From positions 1 to 41,897 of the forward strand of contig CALLPK010000092.1 in NCBI GenBank assembly GCA_938015415.1: DNA of 41,897 bases. Direction: 5' to 3'. Origin of the DNA: an uncultured Saprospiraceae bacterium (lineage in GTDB: Bacteria > Bacteroidota > Bacteroidia > Chitinophagales > Saprospiraceae). The notes beneath the pieces were generated by a model that did not search any database, had not been told where the DNA came from, and worked only from the letters and a program-made list of their open reading frames with translations. Below are positions 9,397 through 19,550 of this stretch, piece after piece; the first letter of the stretch is position 1, and every line of letters starts with the position of its first letter. The position numbers were made by a program, and so were the translations under genes.

Positions 9397-11106
9397 ATGA
9401 AAAATATACTTTCCCTGTTTATTTTCACCCTTATTTTTGGTTGCCAAGATACTTCTACACCCAACGCCGACCTTTTGCTATTTAATGGCAATTTTTCTAC
9501 TATTAATGCAGCTCAACCCAAAGCTACCGCAATCGCTATTACCGATGGCCGCATTAGTGCGGTCGGTGATTCTGAAGTCGTAGAAAAATATCAAGGCTCC
9601 GCAAAAAAAACAATCAACCTTAACGGCCAGTTCGCCATGCCTGGATTTATCGAAGGACATGGCCACTTCAGCAACCTCGGAAAGAGTCTGATCCATCTAA
9701 ATTTTCTGACTGCTAAGAACTGGCAGGAAATCGTGGATCAGGTGGCCGTAAAAGCAGCCACACTAAAACCCGGAGTTTGGATCGAAGGCCGTGGCTGGCA
9801 CCAGGAAAAATGGGATATACCACTGGATCAGCAAATCCATGGCTATCCATTTCACGATCAGTTGTCTGCTGTTTCTCCCAATAATCCAGTGATCTTGTAC
9901 CACGCTAGTGGTCATGCATTATTTGCTAATGAGGCAGCCATGAAAATGGCCGGCGTTAGTACCGAAACCTCTGATCCCGTAGGCGGAGAAATCATCCGCG
10001 ATAGAAAAGGTAACGCCATCGGAGTCTTTGAAGAGCGCGCCATGAAGGTCATCTCCGGCAGCTATCAGGATTATCTAAGTCAAGTTCCAGAAAGTGAAAA
10101 ACTGGCATTATGGGAAGAAGGCATCGCACTAGCAGAGCAAGAATGTCTGGCCAAAGGAATCACCTCTTTTCAGGATGCAGGTAGTAGTTTTACAGAAATA
10201 GAACGATACCAGGAAATGGCCGAAAAGGGGGAATTAGATTTGCGCCTCTGGGCAATGGTTCGACATAGTTATAAAGAAATGAACAACGGAAAATTGGATA
10301 AATTTCCCATTATTGATGCCGGCAATAATTTTTTTACCGTCCGGGCGATCAAAACGGAAGTGGACGGGGCGCTCGGTTCTTTCGGTGCCTGGCTGCTCAG
10401 ACCTTACGCGGATAAACCTAATTTTACGGGACAAAATACCACCACTATTGAAGAGGTAGAAAATATCGCCACGCTGGCCGTAAATCACGATCTTCAATTA
10501 TGTGTACACGCGATCGGGGATCGGGCCAACCGGGAAGTACTGGATATTTTTGAAAATCTCCAACCCAATCATCCTAAGAAAGATAAATGGCGCTGGCGAA
10601 TTGAACACGCTCAACACCTGGATACTACCGATATTCCCCGTTTTAAAAAAATGGGGGTGATCGCCTCCATGCAAGGTATTCATTGCACGTCCGATGCCCC
10701 GTTTGTCGTTAGTCGATTGGGAGTAGAACGTTCTCGATTGGGTGCCTACCCCTGGCGAAGCTTACTGGATGCTGGAGTCATTGTGGCCAACGGTACGGAT
10801 GCCCCCGTAGAGGATGTCAGCGCACTGGCCAGTATCTACGCGTCCATTACCCGAAAACGCCAGGATACGGGGATGGCGTTTTTCCCCGAACAAAGTATGA
10901 CCCGACCGGAGGCGCTCTATTCTTATACGCTAGGAAATGCGTACGCAGCCTTCGAAGAAGAAAGTAAAGGAAGTCTGGAGGTTGGAAAATTGGCAGATAT
11001 CGTGGTTTTGTCAAATGATTTGTTGACGTGTCCAGCCGAGGAGATTCCAGAGACGGAGGTGAAGATGACGATTGTGGATGGTGTTGTAAAATATGAACAT
11101 AAATAA
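9397..11106 (+). CDS. Amidohydrolase family 3 (YtcJ-like) lipoprotein
   Basis: Predicted metal-dependent hydrolase of 569 residues. An N-terminal lipoprotein signal ends in IFGC, with Cys16 as lipidation site, so it is probably periplasmic or membrane-anchored. The TIM-barrel metal site is visible: H88 and H90 in GFIEGHGH, K319 in AIKTEVDGALGS (the usual site of the bridging Lys), H371 in VHAIGDRAN, H404 in RIEHAQH and D468 in NGTDAPVED. The C-terminal strand GKLADIVVLSNDL is the composite beta domain. Family members hydrolyse amide or carbamate-like bonds; the substrate here cannot be assigned. It converges with the M4 protease gene. Confidence 0.9.
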   Translation: MKNILSLFIFTLIFGCQDTSTPNADLLLFNGNFSTINAAQPKATAIAITDGRISAVGDSEVVEKYQGSAKKTINLNGQFAMPGFIEGHGHFSNLGKSLIHLNFLTAKNWQEIVDQVAVKAATLKPGVWIEGRGWHQEKWDIPLDQQIHGYPFHDQLSAVSPNNPVILYHASGHALFANEAAMKMAGVSTETSDPVGGEIIRDRKGNAIGVFEERAMKVISGSYQDYLSQVPESEKLALWEEGIALAEQECLAKGITSFQDAGSSFTEIERYQEMAEKGELDLRLWAMVRHSYKEMNNGKLDKFPIIDAGNNFFTVRAIKTEVDGALGSFGAWLLRPYADKPNFTGQNTTTIEEVENIATLAVNHDLQLCVHAIGDRANREVLDIFENLQPNHPKKDKWRWRIEHAQHLDTTDIPRFKKMGVIASMQGIHCTSDAPFVVSRLGVERSRLGAYPWRSLLDAGVIVANGTDAPVEDVSALASIYASITRKRQDTGMAFFPEQSMTRPEALYSYTLGNAYAAFEEESKGSLEVGKLADIVVLSNDLLTCPAEEIPETEVKMTIVDGVVKYEHK

Positions 11107-11111
11107 AAACA

Positions 11112-11155
11112 CCCTGCTTCGTAAACGTATTATTAAAAATACGACAGAAGCAGGG
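11112..11155 (-). terminator. Terminator of the first M4 protease gene
   Basis: A two-part stem is formed by CCCTGCTTC (11112-11120) with GAAGCAGGG (11147-11155), with an inner CGTATT/AATACG stem (11126-11131 with 11138-11143) and a 6-base loop. On the minus strand the stem is followed by TGTTTTTATTT, so it best serves the minus-strand protease gene, 60 bases past its stop. It may also stop readthrough from the amidohydrolase. Confidence 0.7.
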
Positions 11156-11215
11156 CGTCAATTTTAGTAAAAAATCTCAATCTAAAAATAAGTTCTGTAA
11201 TAAATCTTAGAGATA

Positions 11216-14200
11216 TTACTGAATGATCAACTTTTCAATCCGTACTAATTCATTAGCCTTCACCTGGATATAATAAACACCGGGAGAAACATTTGAAATA
11301 TCAAGTTGATTATTATTTCCTCTTTCTATAGTGGTACGAATTATCTGGCCATTCATGGCAATAATTGAAAGTTCATAGGTCTCATTGCTATCAAATCCGG
11401 CAAGAGAAACATTTACGAAGCTGGAAGCAGGATTAGGCTTAAGCGCAATACTTGAGTTACCTTTATCTATTCTGATACTGATAATGTCAGAGTAACTGAC
11501 CACACCGTCAAAGTCTACTTGTTCCAATTGGTAATAATACTGGCCATCTGCCAAACTTTTATCAATCAATTGGTAAGCCTGTGGCGTAGCGGTAGTTCCT
11601 GCACCATCTACCCAACCGATAGTTGTAAAATTACGTTCTGTCTCCGTTCGACGTTGAATATTGAATCCCTGGTTATTAAGTTCCGTCGCAGTTTTCCAAT
11701 CAAGAATCGCATTATTCTTTTCAGCACGACCAGTAAACCGGATTAACTCTACTGGTAAAGCACTCGCCTGAACTGCGCCTACTCCAAAACCGGAGAAGCC
11801 AGTGGTAAAGTGTCCCGTGATCTGGAACTGGTCATCCGCTGTTTCCGCTGCTACAACATTATACACTGGCGCATCAGTATCAGTAACCTCGTCTATACTT
11901 TCTTCCGTTTTGTGTACCACAGCATCTATGTTCCAGGTATTTCCAGTAGCCATTTCCCATCCGGTCACTTCGGTATTGGTATAATATAAAGTGATGTTAT
12001 ATTCGCCGGCTGCGTTATTGGTTTCCGGAATAACTCTAAAAGTCTTATCCGCCAAATGGAATTCTGTTCCGGCATCCTGGTATTCTTTAGCATCGGTACC
12101 CGCACGATCTACCGATACCGTAGTACAACCATAATCATGACTACTCAGGTTTTCGATCTTCGCCATCAATTCACCATTGTCCGCGGAATAAAAATAAACA
12201 GTAGCGTTAGGGCTCAGATTTTCTTCATCGCTAGCATTAAGTGTAGTAGCTACTTCCGTGGCAGCACCCGTTACGAGTACATCATTTACACTGAAACTAT
12301 AAGCAGTACTTAACAGCACATCATTAAACCATTTAAATCCAAGATAAAATTGTTTTCCATCAAAAGAAGAATCCAAATTGGTACGAATACTTTCCGTGGT
12401 TAATGCTGTGGCAGCATATTGAGGACCATATTCTTCAAAATTTACACCATCAAAAGAATATACTAAGGTGGCATAATCAAATATGGCACTACCGTCATTT
12501 TCTCCTTGATACCTAATATCAGCTTCTACCAGGATATTTTTCAATCCACGACCATCTATCAATGGGCTTCGTAAGATAGATTCTGAGTTAGCATCTGCCG
12601 TTGCATAGTTAGGAGTTCCTTGAACCAAAGCAATGTAAGCACCAAACTGAGCATTGAAATACCAATTCAAATCAGCAGGTTCTGCAATTTGATATTTTAA
12701 TACCGCCCATTCTGTGTCAACTATAGTAGCCGGTAATGCATAATTATCAAAGTTCTGTTCTAGCAGAGTCACGGTACCATCAACCAACCGCGGAGAGATA
12801 TCATTATCCCGTAGGGTAATCGTGTGCGTTGCATTGGCCAAACCAGCAATTGTCAGGATAATCGTTTCGTCTTCTTCAATAATCGCATCGTCAAATATAT
12901 TAACGGGAATTGATACTACCCCATTTGACGAAGAAATAGTCGTATTTGGCACTTCAAAATCAATACCTTCCGTAGCCGTACCAGAAACGGTAATAGTCGC
13001 AGAACCACTACCAGGAAAGAAGATAGTTGGAGTCACCGTAGAAAAAGCATCACAAGTATTATCCGTTGAACCTTCGGTTACCAAAGCCGTAGCATTAATA
13101 AATCCAGCAGGTTGGTTACAACCGTTCCATTCTGCTCCTACACCGACCGCATACCACGCATTGACGGTAGATATCATTTCGTTACTACAAGGGCCATACC
13201 TTCCTGTTACAAATAAAATACTGGCTTCCCGAGCTTCCTCAAATTTTGCGTTGGGCGTAAGCAATACTTCTGTACCGAAAGCAATTTGTTCAGATTTTAA
13301 AAACCCTAAACCGGTAACTTGATAAGGACCAGCAGTATCTCTGGTACCATCATCGGCATTACTACCCGTTCCTGCATAAATCGCATCTGGTCCTGAACCA
13401 GTAGTAGAACCAACGGTTAATAAGTAGAACCATTTATTTAGGACGCCACTGTTAGAATGTACGCCACATTGGTCGTTTGCCAGGGTTGGAGTACAATTGG
13501 GATCTCTCCAGTTTGCACCACCAAACTCCTCAGGATCTCCGGTTCTCGTTGGATTATCCATTCTACGCAGACCAACCGCTGGCACTGTTTTATCAATTTG
13601 CTCACCGATGCCAAATGGATCGTATTCAGCCATTTGCTTTGCATTCGGACTTCTGGCAGCTTGTAGGTTATAGAATTCCTGACAAGCACCCCATATATCA
13701 CTGAATCCTTCGTTCATCGCACCTGACTCGCTGGCATAGACCAGATCAGAAGTATTGGAGCAAACGGCGTGTCCAATTTCGTGGCCACATACATCCAATG
13801 AAGTCAGTGGCTTGAAATTATCTCCATCGCCATAAGTCATTACCGATCCATTCCAAAAAGCATTGTCATACATTATTCCCGAATGAACATAACTATAGAT
13901 AGGTGCATTATTACCATCATAACTCAAACGACCGTGAACATTTAACCAGTAATCGTATACCTCGCCAGCTCCCCAGTGTGCATCCCAGGCAATATCATCA
14001 TTATTCGCTTCTCCCGTTGCCCCACCACGAACGTGTTCTCCGGCAATGTCATTATCAAAATCTCCAGTCCAGTTATTATCAATATCCGTAAAAGATCGTG
14101 CTTGTCCATAAGCAGGAGCAGAGATCGGAAGTCCTCCTACTCCATTTAAATCGTAGGTTTCAATAGAAGTTCCTCTAGAATTGTCAATTAATACGTGGGT

Positions 14201-15121
14201 ATGTGTTTCTCCGACGTTGTGTGGTCCGCTGGTAGAACTATTGTATAATAAATCAGGTATCAGGGTAGCATCTTTTCCCGGATTGGGTTCGTTATCCGCA
14301 ATCAAAACCTGGGTTGTTTGAATTGTTCTGACACCTGAATAACGGGTGACAACCGAGGCCGTAGCATGTTTTATAATCGGATTCTTGAGCATGATTTTAC
14401 CAGAATGCGCATTCACATATATGTAAGCACGACTAATTGGATCAGTCGCATACACGTTAAGTTTGTAAGCCAAATCCAGATCAATCTCAGGAGTATCATA
14501 ATCGTCTACCAGTACCAGTTCACCGTGAGGATAGTACTCAGCGAGGGCATCCAGCTTAGCCTGCGCTATGGCGGGAGGAGTCAATGCACTCCAGGATTCC
14601 GTAATTACTTCCCAGGCATATTTTTCAGCTCCTACGAAATTCTTAGCTAAGTTAATAGCTGCTTCGGCAGTAATGCTGGGAATGGTATTAACCTGTCCTA
14701 CTTCGTAAAACTCTCCGATCAGAGATGCTGCTTTTCCTCCTTTGAGAACGGCGTTATAGTGGCCATGTTCAACCTTTATACCATTGTAAAATTGTTGAAA
14801 ACGATCTACTTCAACACCTCCCTTCAACTCTAGAGTAGGTCGAGGATTAAATTGAGTAGCCTGATCCTGGGAGAGTATTTCCTGTAATAATTGTGGAATG
14901 GCCTCTTTTTTCACCACCTCTGTTGAATTATTTTTCAATTCAATGATGTGCGGTGTGGCACGATCCGCATTCATAATTACTTTTGCTACATTGATATTTT
15001 TTTCAATAACTTCTTTTTTAGCCTGTAAAATAGCTTCTTTTTGTGCTGTTAGCATTCCACTCGTGAAGAAGAGTAGCAGCATCAGAAAAGTTCTTGTTTT
15101 TGTAAGTATCCTTAAATCCAT
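11216..15121 (-). CDS. Secreted M4 (thermolysin-like) metalloprotease with type IX sorting domain
   Basis: A 1301-residue secreted zinc protease. The ATG at 15121 gives a good signal peptide (MDLRILTKTRTFLMLLLFF to about residue 26); an in-frame GTG at 15160 would add 13 polar residues and is disfavoured. Order: signal peptide, FTP/PepSY-like inhibitory propeptide (about 75-240), M4 catalytic domain with H447-E-I-G-H451, zinc Glu471 in NEGFSD and the catalytic His in GVHSNSGV. A Calx-beta-like segment (about 680-777), a carbohydrate-binding or cleaved-adhesin-like beta domain (about 780-970) and a further beta domain follow. The last 75 residues (LKPNPASSFVNV to the Lys-rich end) are a type A type IX sorting domain. 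Export through the type IX system is inferred from that tail. Confidence 0.94.
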   Translation of the reverse strand: MDLRILTKTRTFLMLLLFFTSGMLTAQKEAILQAKKEVIEKNINVAKVIMNADRATPHIIELKNNSTEVVKKEAIPQLLQEILSQDQATQFNPRPTLELKGGVEVDRFQQFYNGIKVEHGHYNAVLKGGKAASLIGEFYEVGQVNTIPSITAEAAINLAKNFVGAEKYAWEVITESWSALTPPAIAQAKLDALAEYYPHGELVLVDDYDTPEIDLDLAYKLNVYATDPISRAYIYVNAHSGKIMLKNPIIKHATASVVTRYSGVRTIQTTQVLIADNEPNPGKDATLIPDLLYNSSTSGPHNVGETHTHVLIDNSRGTSIETYDLNGVGGLPISAPAYGQARSFTDIDNNWTGDFDNDIAGEHVRGGATGEANNDDIAWDAHWGAGEVYDYWLNVHGRLSYDGNNAPIYSYVHSGIMYDNAFWNGSVMTYGDGDNFKPLTSLDVCGHEIGHAVCSNTSDLVYASESGAMNEGFSDIWGACQEFYNLQAARSPNAKQMAEYDPFGIGEQIDKTVPAVGLRRMDNPTRTGDPEEFGGANWRDPNCTPTLANDQCGVHSNSGVLNKWFYLLTVGSTTGSGPDAIYAGTGSNADDGTRDTAGPYQVTGLGFLKSEQIAFGTEVLLTPNAKFEEAREASILFVTGRYGPCSNEMISTVNAWYAVGVGAEWNGCNQPAGFINATALVTEGSTDNTCDAFSTVTPTIFFPGSGSATITVSGTATEGIDFEVPNTTISSSNGVVSIPVNIFDDAIIEEDETIILTIAGLANATHTITLRDNDISPRLVDGTVTLLEQNFDNYALPATIVDTEWAVLKYQIAEPADLNWYFNAQFGAYIALVQGTPNYATADANSESILRSPLIDGRGLKNILVEADIRYQGENDGSAIFDYATLVYSFDGVNFEEYGPQYAATALTTESIRTNLDSSFDGKQFYLGFKWFNDVLLSTAYSFSVNDVLVTGAATEVATTLNASDEENLSPNATVYFYSADNGELMAKIENLSSHDYGCTTVSVDRAGTDAKEYQDAGTEFHLADKTFRVIPETNNAAGEYNITLYYTNTEVTGWEMATGNTWNIDAVVHKTEESIDEVTDTDAPVYNVVAAETADDQFQITGHFTTGFSGFGVGAVQASALPVELIRFTGRAEKNNAILDWKTATELNNQGFNIQRRTETERNFTTIGWVDGAGTTATPQAYQLIDKSLADGQYYYQLEQVDFDGVVSYSDIISIRIDKGNSSIALKPNPASSFVNVSLAGFDSNETYELSIIAMNGQIIRTTIERGNNNQLDISNVSPGVYYIQVKANELVRIEKLIIQ

Positions 15122-15312
15122 AATATCAGTATTAAGTTGGTTAATACAAAATCGTATCACTCACAAAATATGGCTATTAACTTGAATACATTGGCTCATC
15201 TGATTTTTGGCAAAACATGAGAAATAAATATCAAGTACTGTATTTACCTAATAATTTAGCTTATAAAACTGTTATTAGGCGTAAATTCATGTTCCAAAAT
15301 TTTTAATAAAAA

Positions 15313-15348
15313 AATCCCAAACACTAGTATCACCTAATGTTTGGGATT
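15313..15348 (-). terminator. Strong terminator after the metzincin lipoprotein gene
   Basis: A perfect 11-bp stem, AATCCCAAACA (15313-15323) with TGTTTGGGATT (15338-15348), is followed on the minus strand by a long T-run. It lies 47 bases past the stop of the gene ending at 15395. Confidence 0.85.
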
Positions 15349-15394
15349 ATTATTAGACGTAATTTCTTACTTCTAATCTAATTAATACCAACAA

Positions 15395-17857
15395 TTACCT
15401 TACTTTATCGGGTACCTCGTATTTTCCGTCCAGAATCTGCTGGATTCGATTGCTGATATCCTGATAGTGGTAATTAGAAATAGTGGCGCCACTAAGGATG
15501 CGCGAATCCGCTAGCTTTTTTATTTCAGAAAGGGTTCCAAAAGCTACGGCACGAATATCTGTTTGATCCACTTCGTTATCTTTACTGGACAGGACTTCTC
15601 CCATTTTATCTACGAAAGCTCTTTGTAAATTTCGCTGGTACAAGTCCGCAGCGCCATTATTCCAGATTCCCTTCTTCAGATCACTAAACAAATCCATAAT
15701 TGTATAAGTATCATTATTCTGTAAAGCAGTAGCTTCCACCAGTCGATTCAGTCGATCTGGAACCAATAGGCGATTCAATACACTGGATTGTAAGCGGAGC
15801 ATTCGTTCGGTGGCGCCATCGGATTCAATGCGTTGTAAAATATTCTTGTCCAATAACCATCTCGGTGTTTGAAAAATATTATCATTCAAATACTTCATGG
15901 CTGCGGCCTGTTTAGTTTTTTCGACAGGCGTATAGATCACACCTTCTTCGTCTGCTGTTTTTTGATAATTATAAACGCCTCCAACCGTGGTGGCCACGTG
16001 TCTAAGGTATTTTCCCAACTGACCGTAGACGGAACTATATACTTCTTCCAACTCTGCGTAATCTTCTCCTTCTTCTTGCATCCAGGAAACCAATTGTGGT
16101 ACCATCAATTTTAAATTATTCGTTCCATAGGTGGCCGACTTTACGGGATCATCCCCCAGGTCTTCGGTCTGTGCCGTAGGATCAGCGGGGTCTCTGGTTT
16201 GGCGACCAAAACGCATCGTAGGATCATCTGCTTTTTCTTTGATCCATTTATTAAGAATGGGTCTTTCAGCTTCCGCCGAATTAGCATCCGGAATGGGTTT
16301 GTATCCATAAACGATCGACCATTCGTCGTACTCCCCTATTCTTGGAAAAAAATTGGTGACGCCATCGCCCGGCTGTGCAATGTGGTTAAAACGGGCATAG
16401 TCCATTATGGATGGGGCCGTTCCGTGGGTGGCGGTAAACGTGGGAGACCGCAAAGAATCCACCGGATACGCTACGCTCGACCCCATGTTATGTGGTAGTC
16501 CGAGGGTATGCCCCACTTCGTGTGCTGCTACAAATCGAATCAACTGGCCCATCAGTTCCCGATCGAAAACTACTTTACGAGCCTTGGGATCGGCGGCGGC
16601 AGTCTGGGTTAAATACCAGTTTCTTAATAATTTCATGATATTATGGTACCAAAGAATATCACTTTCCAGAATCTCTCCCGTGCGGGGATCGTGTACGTGC
16701 GGACCTTGTGCGTTTTGAATTTCCGTAGTGATGTATCGGATAACGGAGTACCGAACATCTTCTGGGCTCCAGTCAGGATCTTCTTCTTTGGTCGGCGGAT
16801 CTTTGGCAATAATCGCATTTTTAAAACCAGCTTTTTCGAAGGCGGGTTGCCAGTCTTCAATTCCCTGTTTGATATATTGACGCCAAACTTCGGGCATCGC
16901 CGGATCTACATAATAGACAATCTGCTTCGCTGGCTCTACCAATTTACCGGCTGCGAAAGCCGCCGCATCTTCTGGCCTGGGTTCCAGTTTCCAACGGGTA
17001 ATGAATCGTTTGTTTTTTGCTTTAAAATCTCCGTTGCCGTAATCCGTTTGCTGGATTGCAAAATATCCTACCCTAGAATCGGCGTACCGAGGCTGCATCG
17101 GAATTTCCGGAAGCTTGATAAAAGATTGATTCATCTCGATGGAAAGAGTTCCGGTGAGTTGATTATCTGGTAGTTTTTTTCCTTTGTAGGTAAGAATATG
17201 GCGTACTTCTACGTTTTCCGGAAAGCTCTTGATACCACTGATTAAACTACGCTTATTGTCCAGTCCACCAATTTCAAAACTTTTTCGCTGCCGGGAAGAG
17301 AGGGCACCGATCATAGTGACATCTTTGGTGAAAAGTGGGTCTACGTTGATCACGGCGGCAGAAGAGTCGTCGTTCATTACTTCTACTTCAAAAGCCATGA
17401 TCACTGGTTCAAAATTATTTTCCCGTAAGGATTTATAAATCGGCTCTTCGAACGTAGCGGTGCTATTATAACTAACCGAGCGTAGCAAAATCTTGTTATC
17501 TATCCGCTCCCAGCGGATGACCTGCTGTGGACGCGATTTCATACCCGCTCCGCCAAAATTTAATCCTTTTACGTGACCGGATATTCGGCTCACAACCAGT
17601 ATTTCTTCGTCGAGCAAATCAACGGGAAGTTCAAAATAATATTTATCATCTACTTTATGAACGGTAAATAAACCTTCATCGGTAATGGCGTCTTTGGTAA
17701 TGACGTCGCTGTATTTTTTCTTTTTGTCCTTGTCTTTCTTTTTGCCATTAGATGCCGCCGCAGCCATTTTATCGGTTGCCTTTTTTTGCGTAGCGCAACT
17801 GGAAAGTAAATTGATCAAAAGGAAGAGGCAACAGAGTAGTTTGAAGTGAAGTTTCAT
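15395..17857 (-). CDS. Zinc-dependent metalloprotease lipoprotein (DUF5117/DUF4953 type)
   Basis: An 820-residue predicted metalloprotease. The N-terminus is a lipoprotein signal, LINLLSSC, with Cys21 as lipidation site, followed by a Lys-rich linker (about 25-50). The metzincin zinc motif HExxHxxGxxH is complete at H446-E447-V-G-H450-T-L-G-L-P-H456, and the Met-turn SIMDY has Met485. The N-terminal part corresponds to the DUF5117 region and the part around and after the active site to DUF4953, a pairing common in Bacteroidota. Substrate and role are unknown; an envelope location is expected. It is a single-gene unit between the M4 protease and the nqr operon. Confidence 0.9.
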   Translation of the reverse strand: MKLHFKLLCCLFLLINLLSSCATQKKATDKMAAAASNGKKKDKDKKKKYSDVITKDAITDEGLFTVHKVDDKYYFELPVDLLDEEILVVSRISGHVKGLNFGGAGMKSRPQQVIRWERIDNKILLRSVSYNSTATFEEPIYKSLRENNFEPVIMAFEVEVMNDDSSAAVINVDPLFTKDVTMIGALSSRQRKSFEIGGLDNKRSLISGIKSFPENVEVRHILTYKGKKLPDNQLTGTLSIEMNQSFIKLPEIPMQPRYADSRVGYFAIQQTDYGNGDFKAKNKRFITRWKLEPRPEDAAAFAAGKLVEPAKQIVYYVDPAMPEVWRQYIKQGIEDWQPAFEKAGFKNAIIAKDPPTKEEDPDWSPEDVRYSVIRYITTEIQNAQGPHVHDPRTGEILESDILWYHNIMKLLRNWYLTQTAAADPKARKVVFDRELMGQLIRFVAAHEVGHTLGLPHNMGSSVAYPVDSLRSPTFTATHGTAPSIMDYARFNHIAQPGDGVTNFFPRIGEYDEWSIVYGYKPIPDANSAEAERPILNKWIKEKADDPTMRFGRQTRDPADPTAQTEDLGDDPVKSATYGTNNLKLMVPQLVSWMQEEGEDYAELEEVYSSVYGQLGKYLRHVATTVGGVYNYQKTADEEGVIYTPVEKTKQAAAMKYLNDNIFQTPRWLLDKNILQRIESDGATERMLRLQSSVLNRLLVPDRLNRLVEATALQNNDTYTIMDLFSDLKKGIWNNGAADLYQRNLQRAFVDKMGEVLSSKDNEVDQTDIRAVAFGTLSEIKKLADSRILSGATISNYHYQDISNRIQQILDGKYEVPDKVR

Positions 17858-18078
17858 GGTTAGTATGTTAATTAATTATTACTGGTAAAGATACGGATTC
17901 AATCTAAAAATCTGGTATCTCTGTTTGGATTAATAAAATGGACAGATCTGTTTGCCCAGAGTAATGTATTTATTAAAATTGGGTGAAATTAATTGAAGAT
18001 GTGACGAATTACTTGTTTTTGCTTTTGGTCAGTTGGCTTCCTAATATCTTGACATATTTATGTTGATCTATTATAAAA

Positions 18079-18112
18079 AAATGCCGAAGCATCTTTCGAT
18101 CCTTCGGCATTT
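18079..18112 (-). terminator. Terminator of the nqr operon
   Basis: A perfect 11-bp stem, AAATGCCGAAG (18079-18089) with CTTCGGCATTT (18102-18112), is followed on the minus strand by a run of T residues. It lies about 25 bases past the nqrF stop. Confidence 0.88.
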
Positions 18113-18136
18113 CTTTGATTGATTAATCTGGAGGTA

Positions 18137-19399
18137 TTAGCTACCAAAATCATCAAACGCAATATTCTCTTCGGGTACACCCAAATCATCCAGCATCTTC
18201 ATAACGGCGGATAACATCAATGGAGGTCCACATAAGTAATATTCGATTTCTTCCGGCTCCGGATGATCTTTTAAATAATTATCGAGTAATACCTGGTGAA
18301 TATATCCAGTATATCCGTCCCAGTTATCCGATTCCATAGCGTCAGAAAGTGCGATATTGTACTGGAAATTATCGTATTCCTTTTCGATATTACGGAAATC
18401 CTCGGTGTAAAACAATTCTCTTAAAGAACGTCCACCATACCAGTAAGAAACTTTACGATCCTTGGTTTTGAGCGTATGGAAAAGGTGGAAAATATGCGAC
18501 CGTAAAGGTGCCATTCCTGCTCCACCACCGATGTATACCATTTCCTTTTTGGTTGGCTTGATAAAGAACTCACCGTAAGGACCAGAGATGGTAACCCGGT
18601 CGCCAGGATTACGGGTAAATACGTAAGACGAACAAACGCCCGGATTCACCGGTAAGAAAGCATTGGTTTTACGATCCCAGGGCGGTGTGGCGATCCGAAT
18701 ATTCAACATCACGATATTTCCTTCTGCGGGGTGGTTGGCCATTGAGTAAGCACGGAACTGTGGTTCGTCATTTACCATTACCAAATCCCACATATTGAAT
18801 TTATCCCAGTCTTCCCGATACTCCTCTTCGATATCCATTCCTTTGAAATAGCAGGTAATCTTCGGTACATCAATTTGTACGTATCCACCCGATTCGAAAT
18901 CAAGCGTTTCTCCTTCTGGCAATTGTACCACAAATTCTTTAATGAAAGTTGCGACTCCGTCATTAGACTTAACTCGACAATCCCATTTTTTAATTCCGAA
19001 AATTTCTTCTGGAATTCGGATATCCATATCAGAACGAACTTTCACCTGACAAGCCAATCGCTTATTCTCCGCTACTTCTCTGCGCGTAAGGTGATTCAAT
19101 TCCGTAGGCAACACATCTCCTCCACCCGCATCAATGTGGCATTCGCACATCGCACAAGTTCCTCCACCGCCACAGGCAGAAGGTAAGAAGATATTTTTTT
19201 CAGATAAAGCAGTCAACAGGTTTACCCCTGGCTTTACCAGCATGGGATTATCCGTATCTCCATTTACGATAATTTTTACATCACCCTGTGGAATCAACTG
19301 CTTACGGGCGTAGATCAACATAAAGGACAAGGCTAATATTACCAACGTAAAGATGGCTACGGCCGCGATGATCAATCCAAAATCAAATAAAAGTATCAT
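18137..19399 (-). CDS. nqrF: Na+-translocating NADH:quinone reductase subunit F
   Basis: NADH-oxidising subunit of the Na+-NQR complex, 420 residues, with electron entry through FAD and a 2Fe-2S cluster. A single N-terminal membrane helix (about 5-30) is followed by a ferredoxin domain with C76, C82, C85 and C117. The FAD-binding RAYSMAN motif, the NADH-binding [12 protein letters not shown] and the C-terminal YYLCGPPLM complete the reductase domain. It is the last gene of the operon. A 151-base spacer separates it from nqrE and contains a CAAC-rich repeat just before the start codon, unlike the short spacers in the first half of the operon. Confidence 0.97.
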   Translation of the reverse strand: MILLFDFGLIIAAVAIFTLVILALSFMLIYARKQLIPQGDVKIIVNGDTDNPMLVKPGVNLLTALSEKNIFLPSACGGGGTCAMCECHIDAGGGDVLPTELNHLTRREVAENKRLACQVKVRSDMDIRIPEEIFGIKKWDCRVKSNDGVATFIKEFVVQLPEGETLDFESGGYVQIDVPKITCYFKGMDIEEEYREDWDKFNMWDLVMVNDEPQFRAYSMANHPAEGNIVMLNIRIATPPWDRKTNAFLPVNPGVCSSYVFTRNPGDRVTISGPYGEFFIKPTKKEMVYIGGGAGMAPLRSHIFHLFHTLKTKDRKVSYWYGGRSLRELFYTEDFRNIEKEYDNFQYNIALSDAMESDNWDGYTGYIHQVLLDNYLKDHPEPEEIEYYLCGPPLMLSAVMKMLDDLGVPEENIAFDDFGS

Positions 19400-19409
19400 A
19401 TGTATAATT

Positions 19410-19445
19410 TTGTTGAATCGTTGAGTTGTTGAACTGTTGATTTGA
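19410..19445 (-). repeat. CAAC-type short repeats in the nqrF leader
   Basis: On the plus strand GTTGA recurs four times at 5-9 base intervals within 36 bases (GTTGAATC, GTTGAGTT, GTTGAACT, GTTGATTT). On the transcribed strand this gives an unstructured leader rich in TCAAC, ending 10 bases before the nqrF ATG. Similar simple repeats are common between Bacteroidota genes. Confidence 0.6.
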
Positions 19446-19550
19446 AATTCGATTAATCTAACATTTCAACTACTTACTAACAATGTTTTTTCGTTTCGGT
19501 TTAAATATTCTAAGGAACAAATAAGAGACCAAAGAACTTTTACACCGATA

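Noticed and set aside
12822-13322. A 166-codon plus-strand open frame
   Set aside because: It is antisense to the M4 protease Calx-beta region; Ser/Ala/Val-rich composition reflects the complement of the real gene.
16643-17173. A 176-codon plus-strand open frame
   Set aside because: It is antisense to the metzincin lipoprotein gene just upstream of its zinc motif; no motif or start context of its own.
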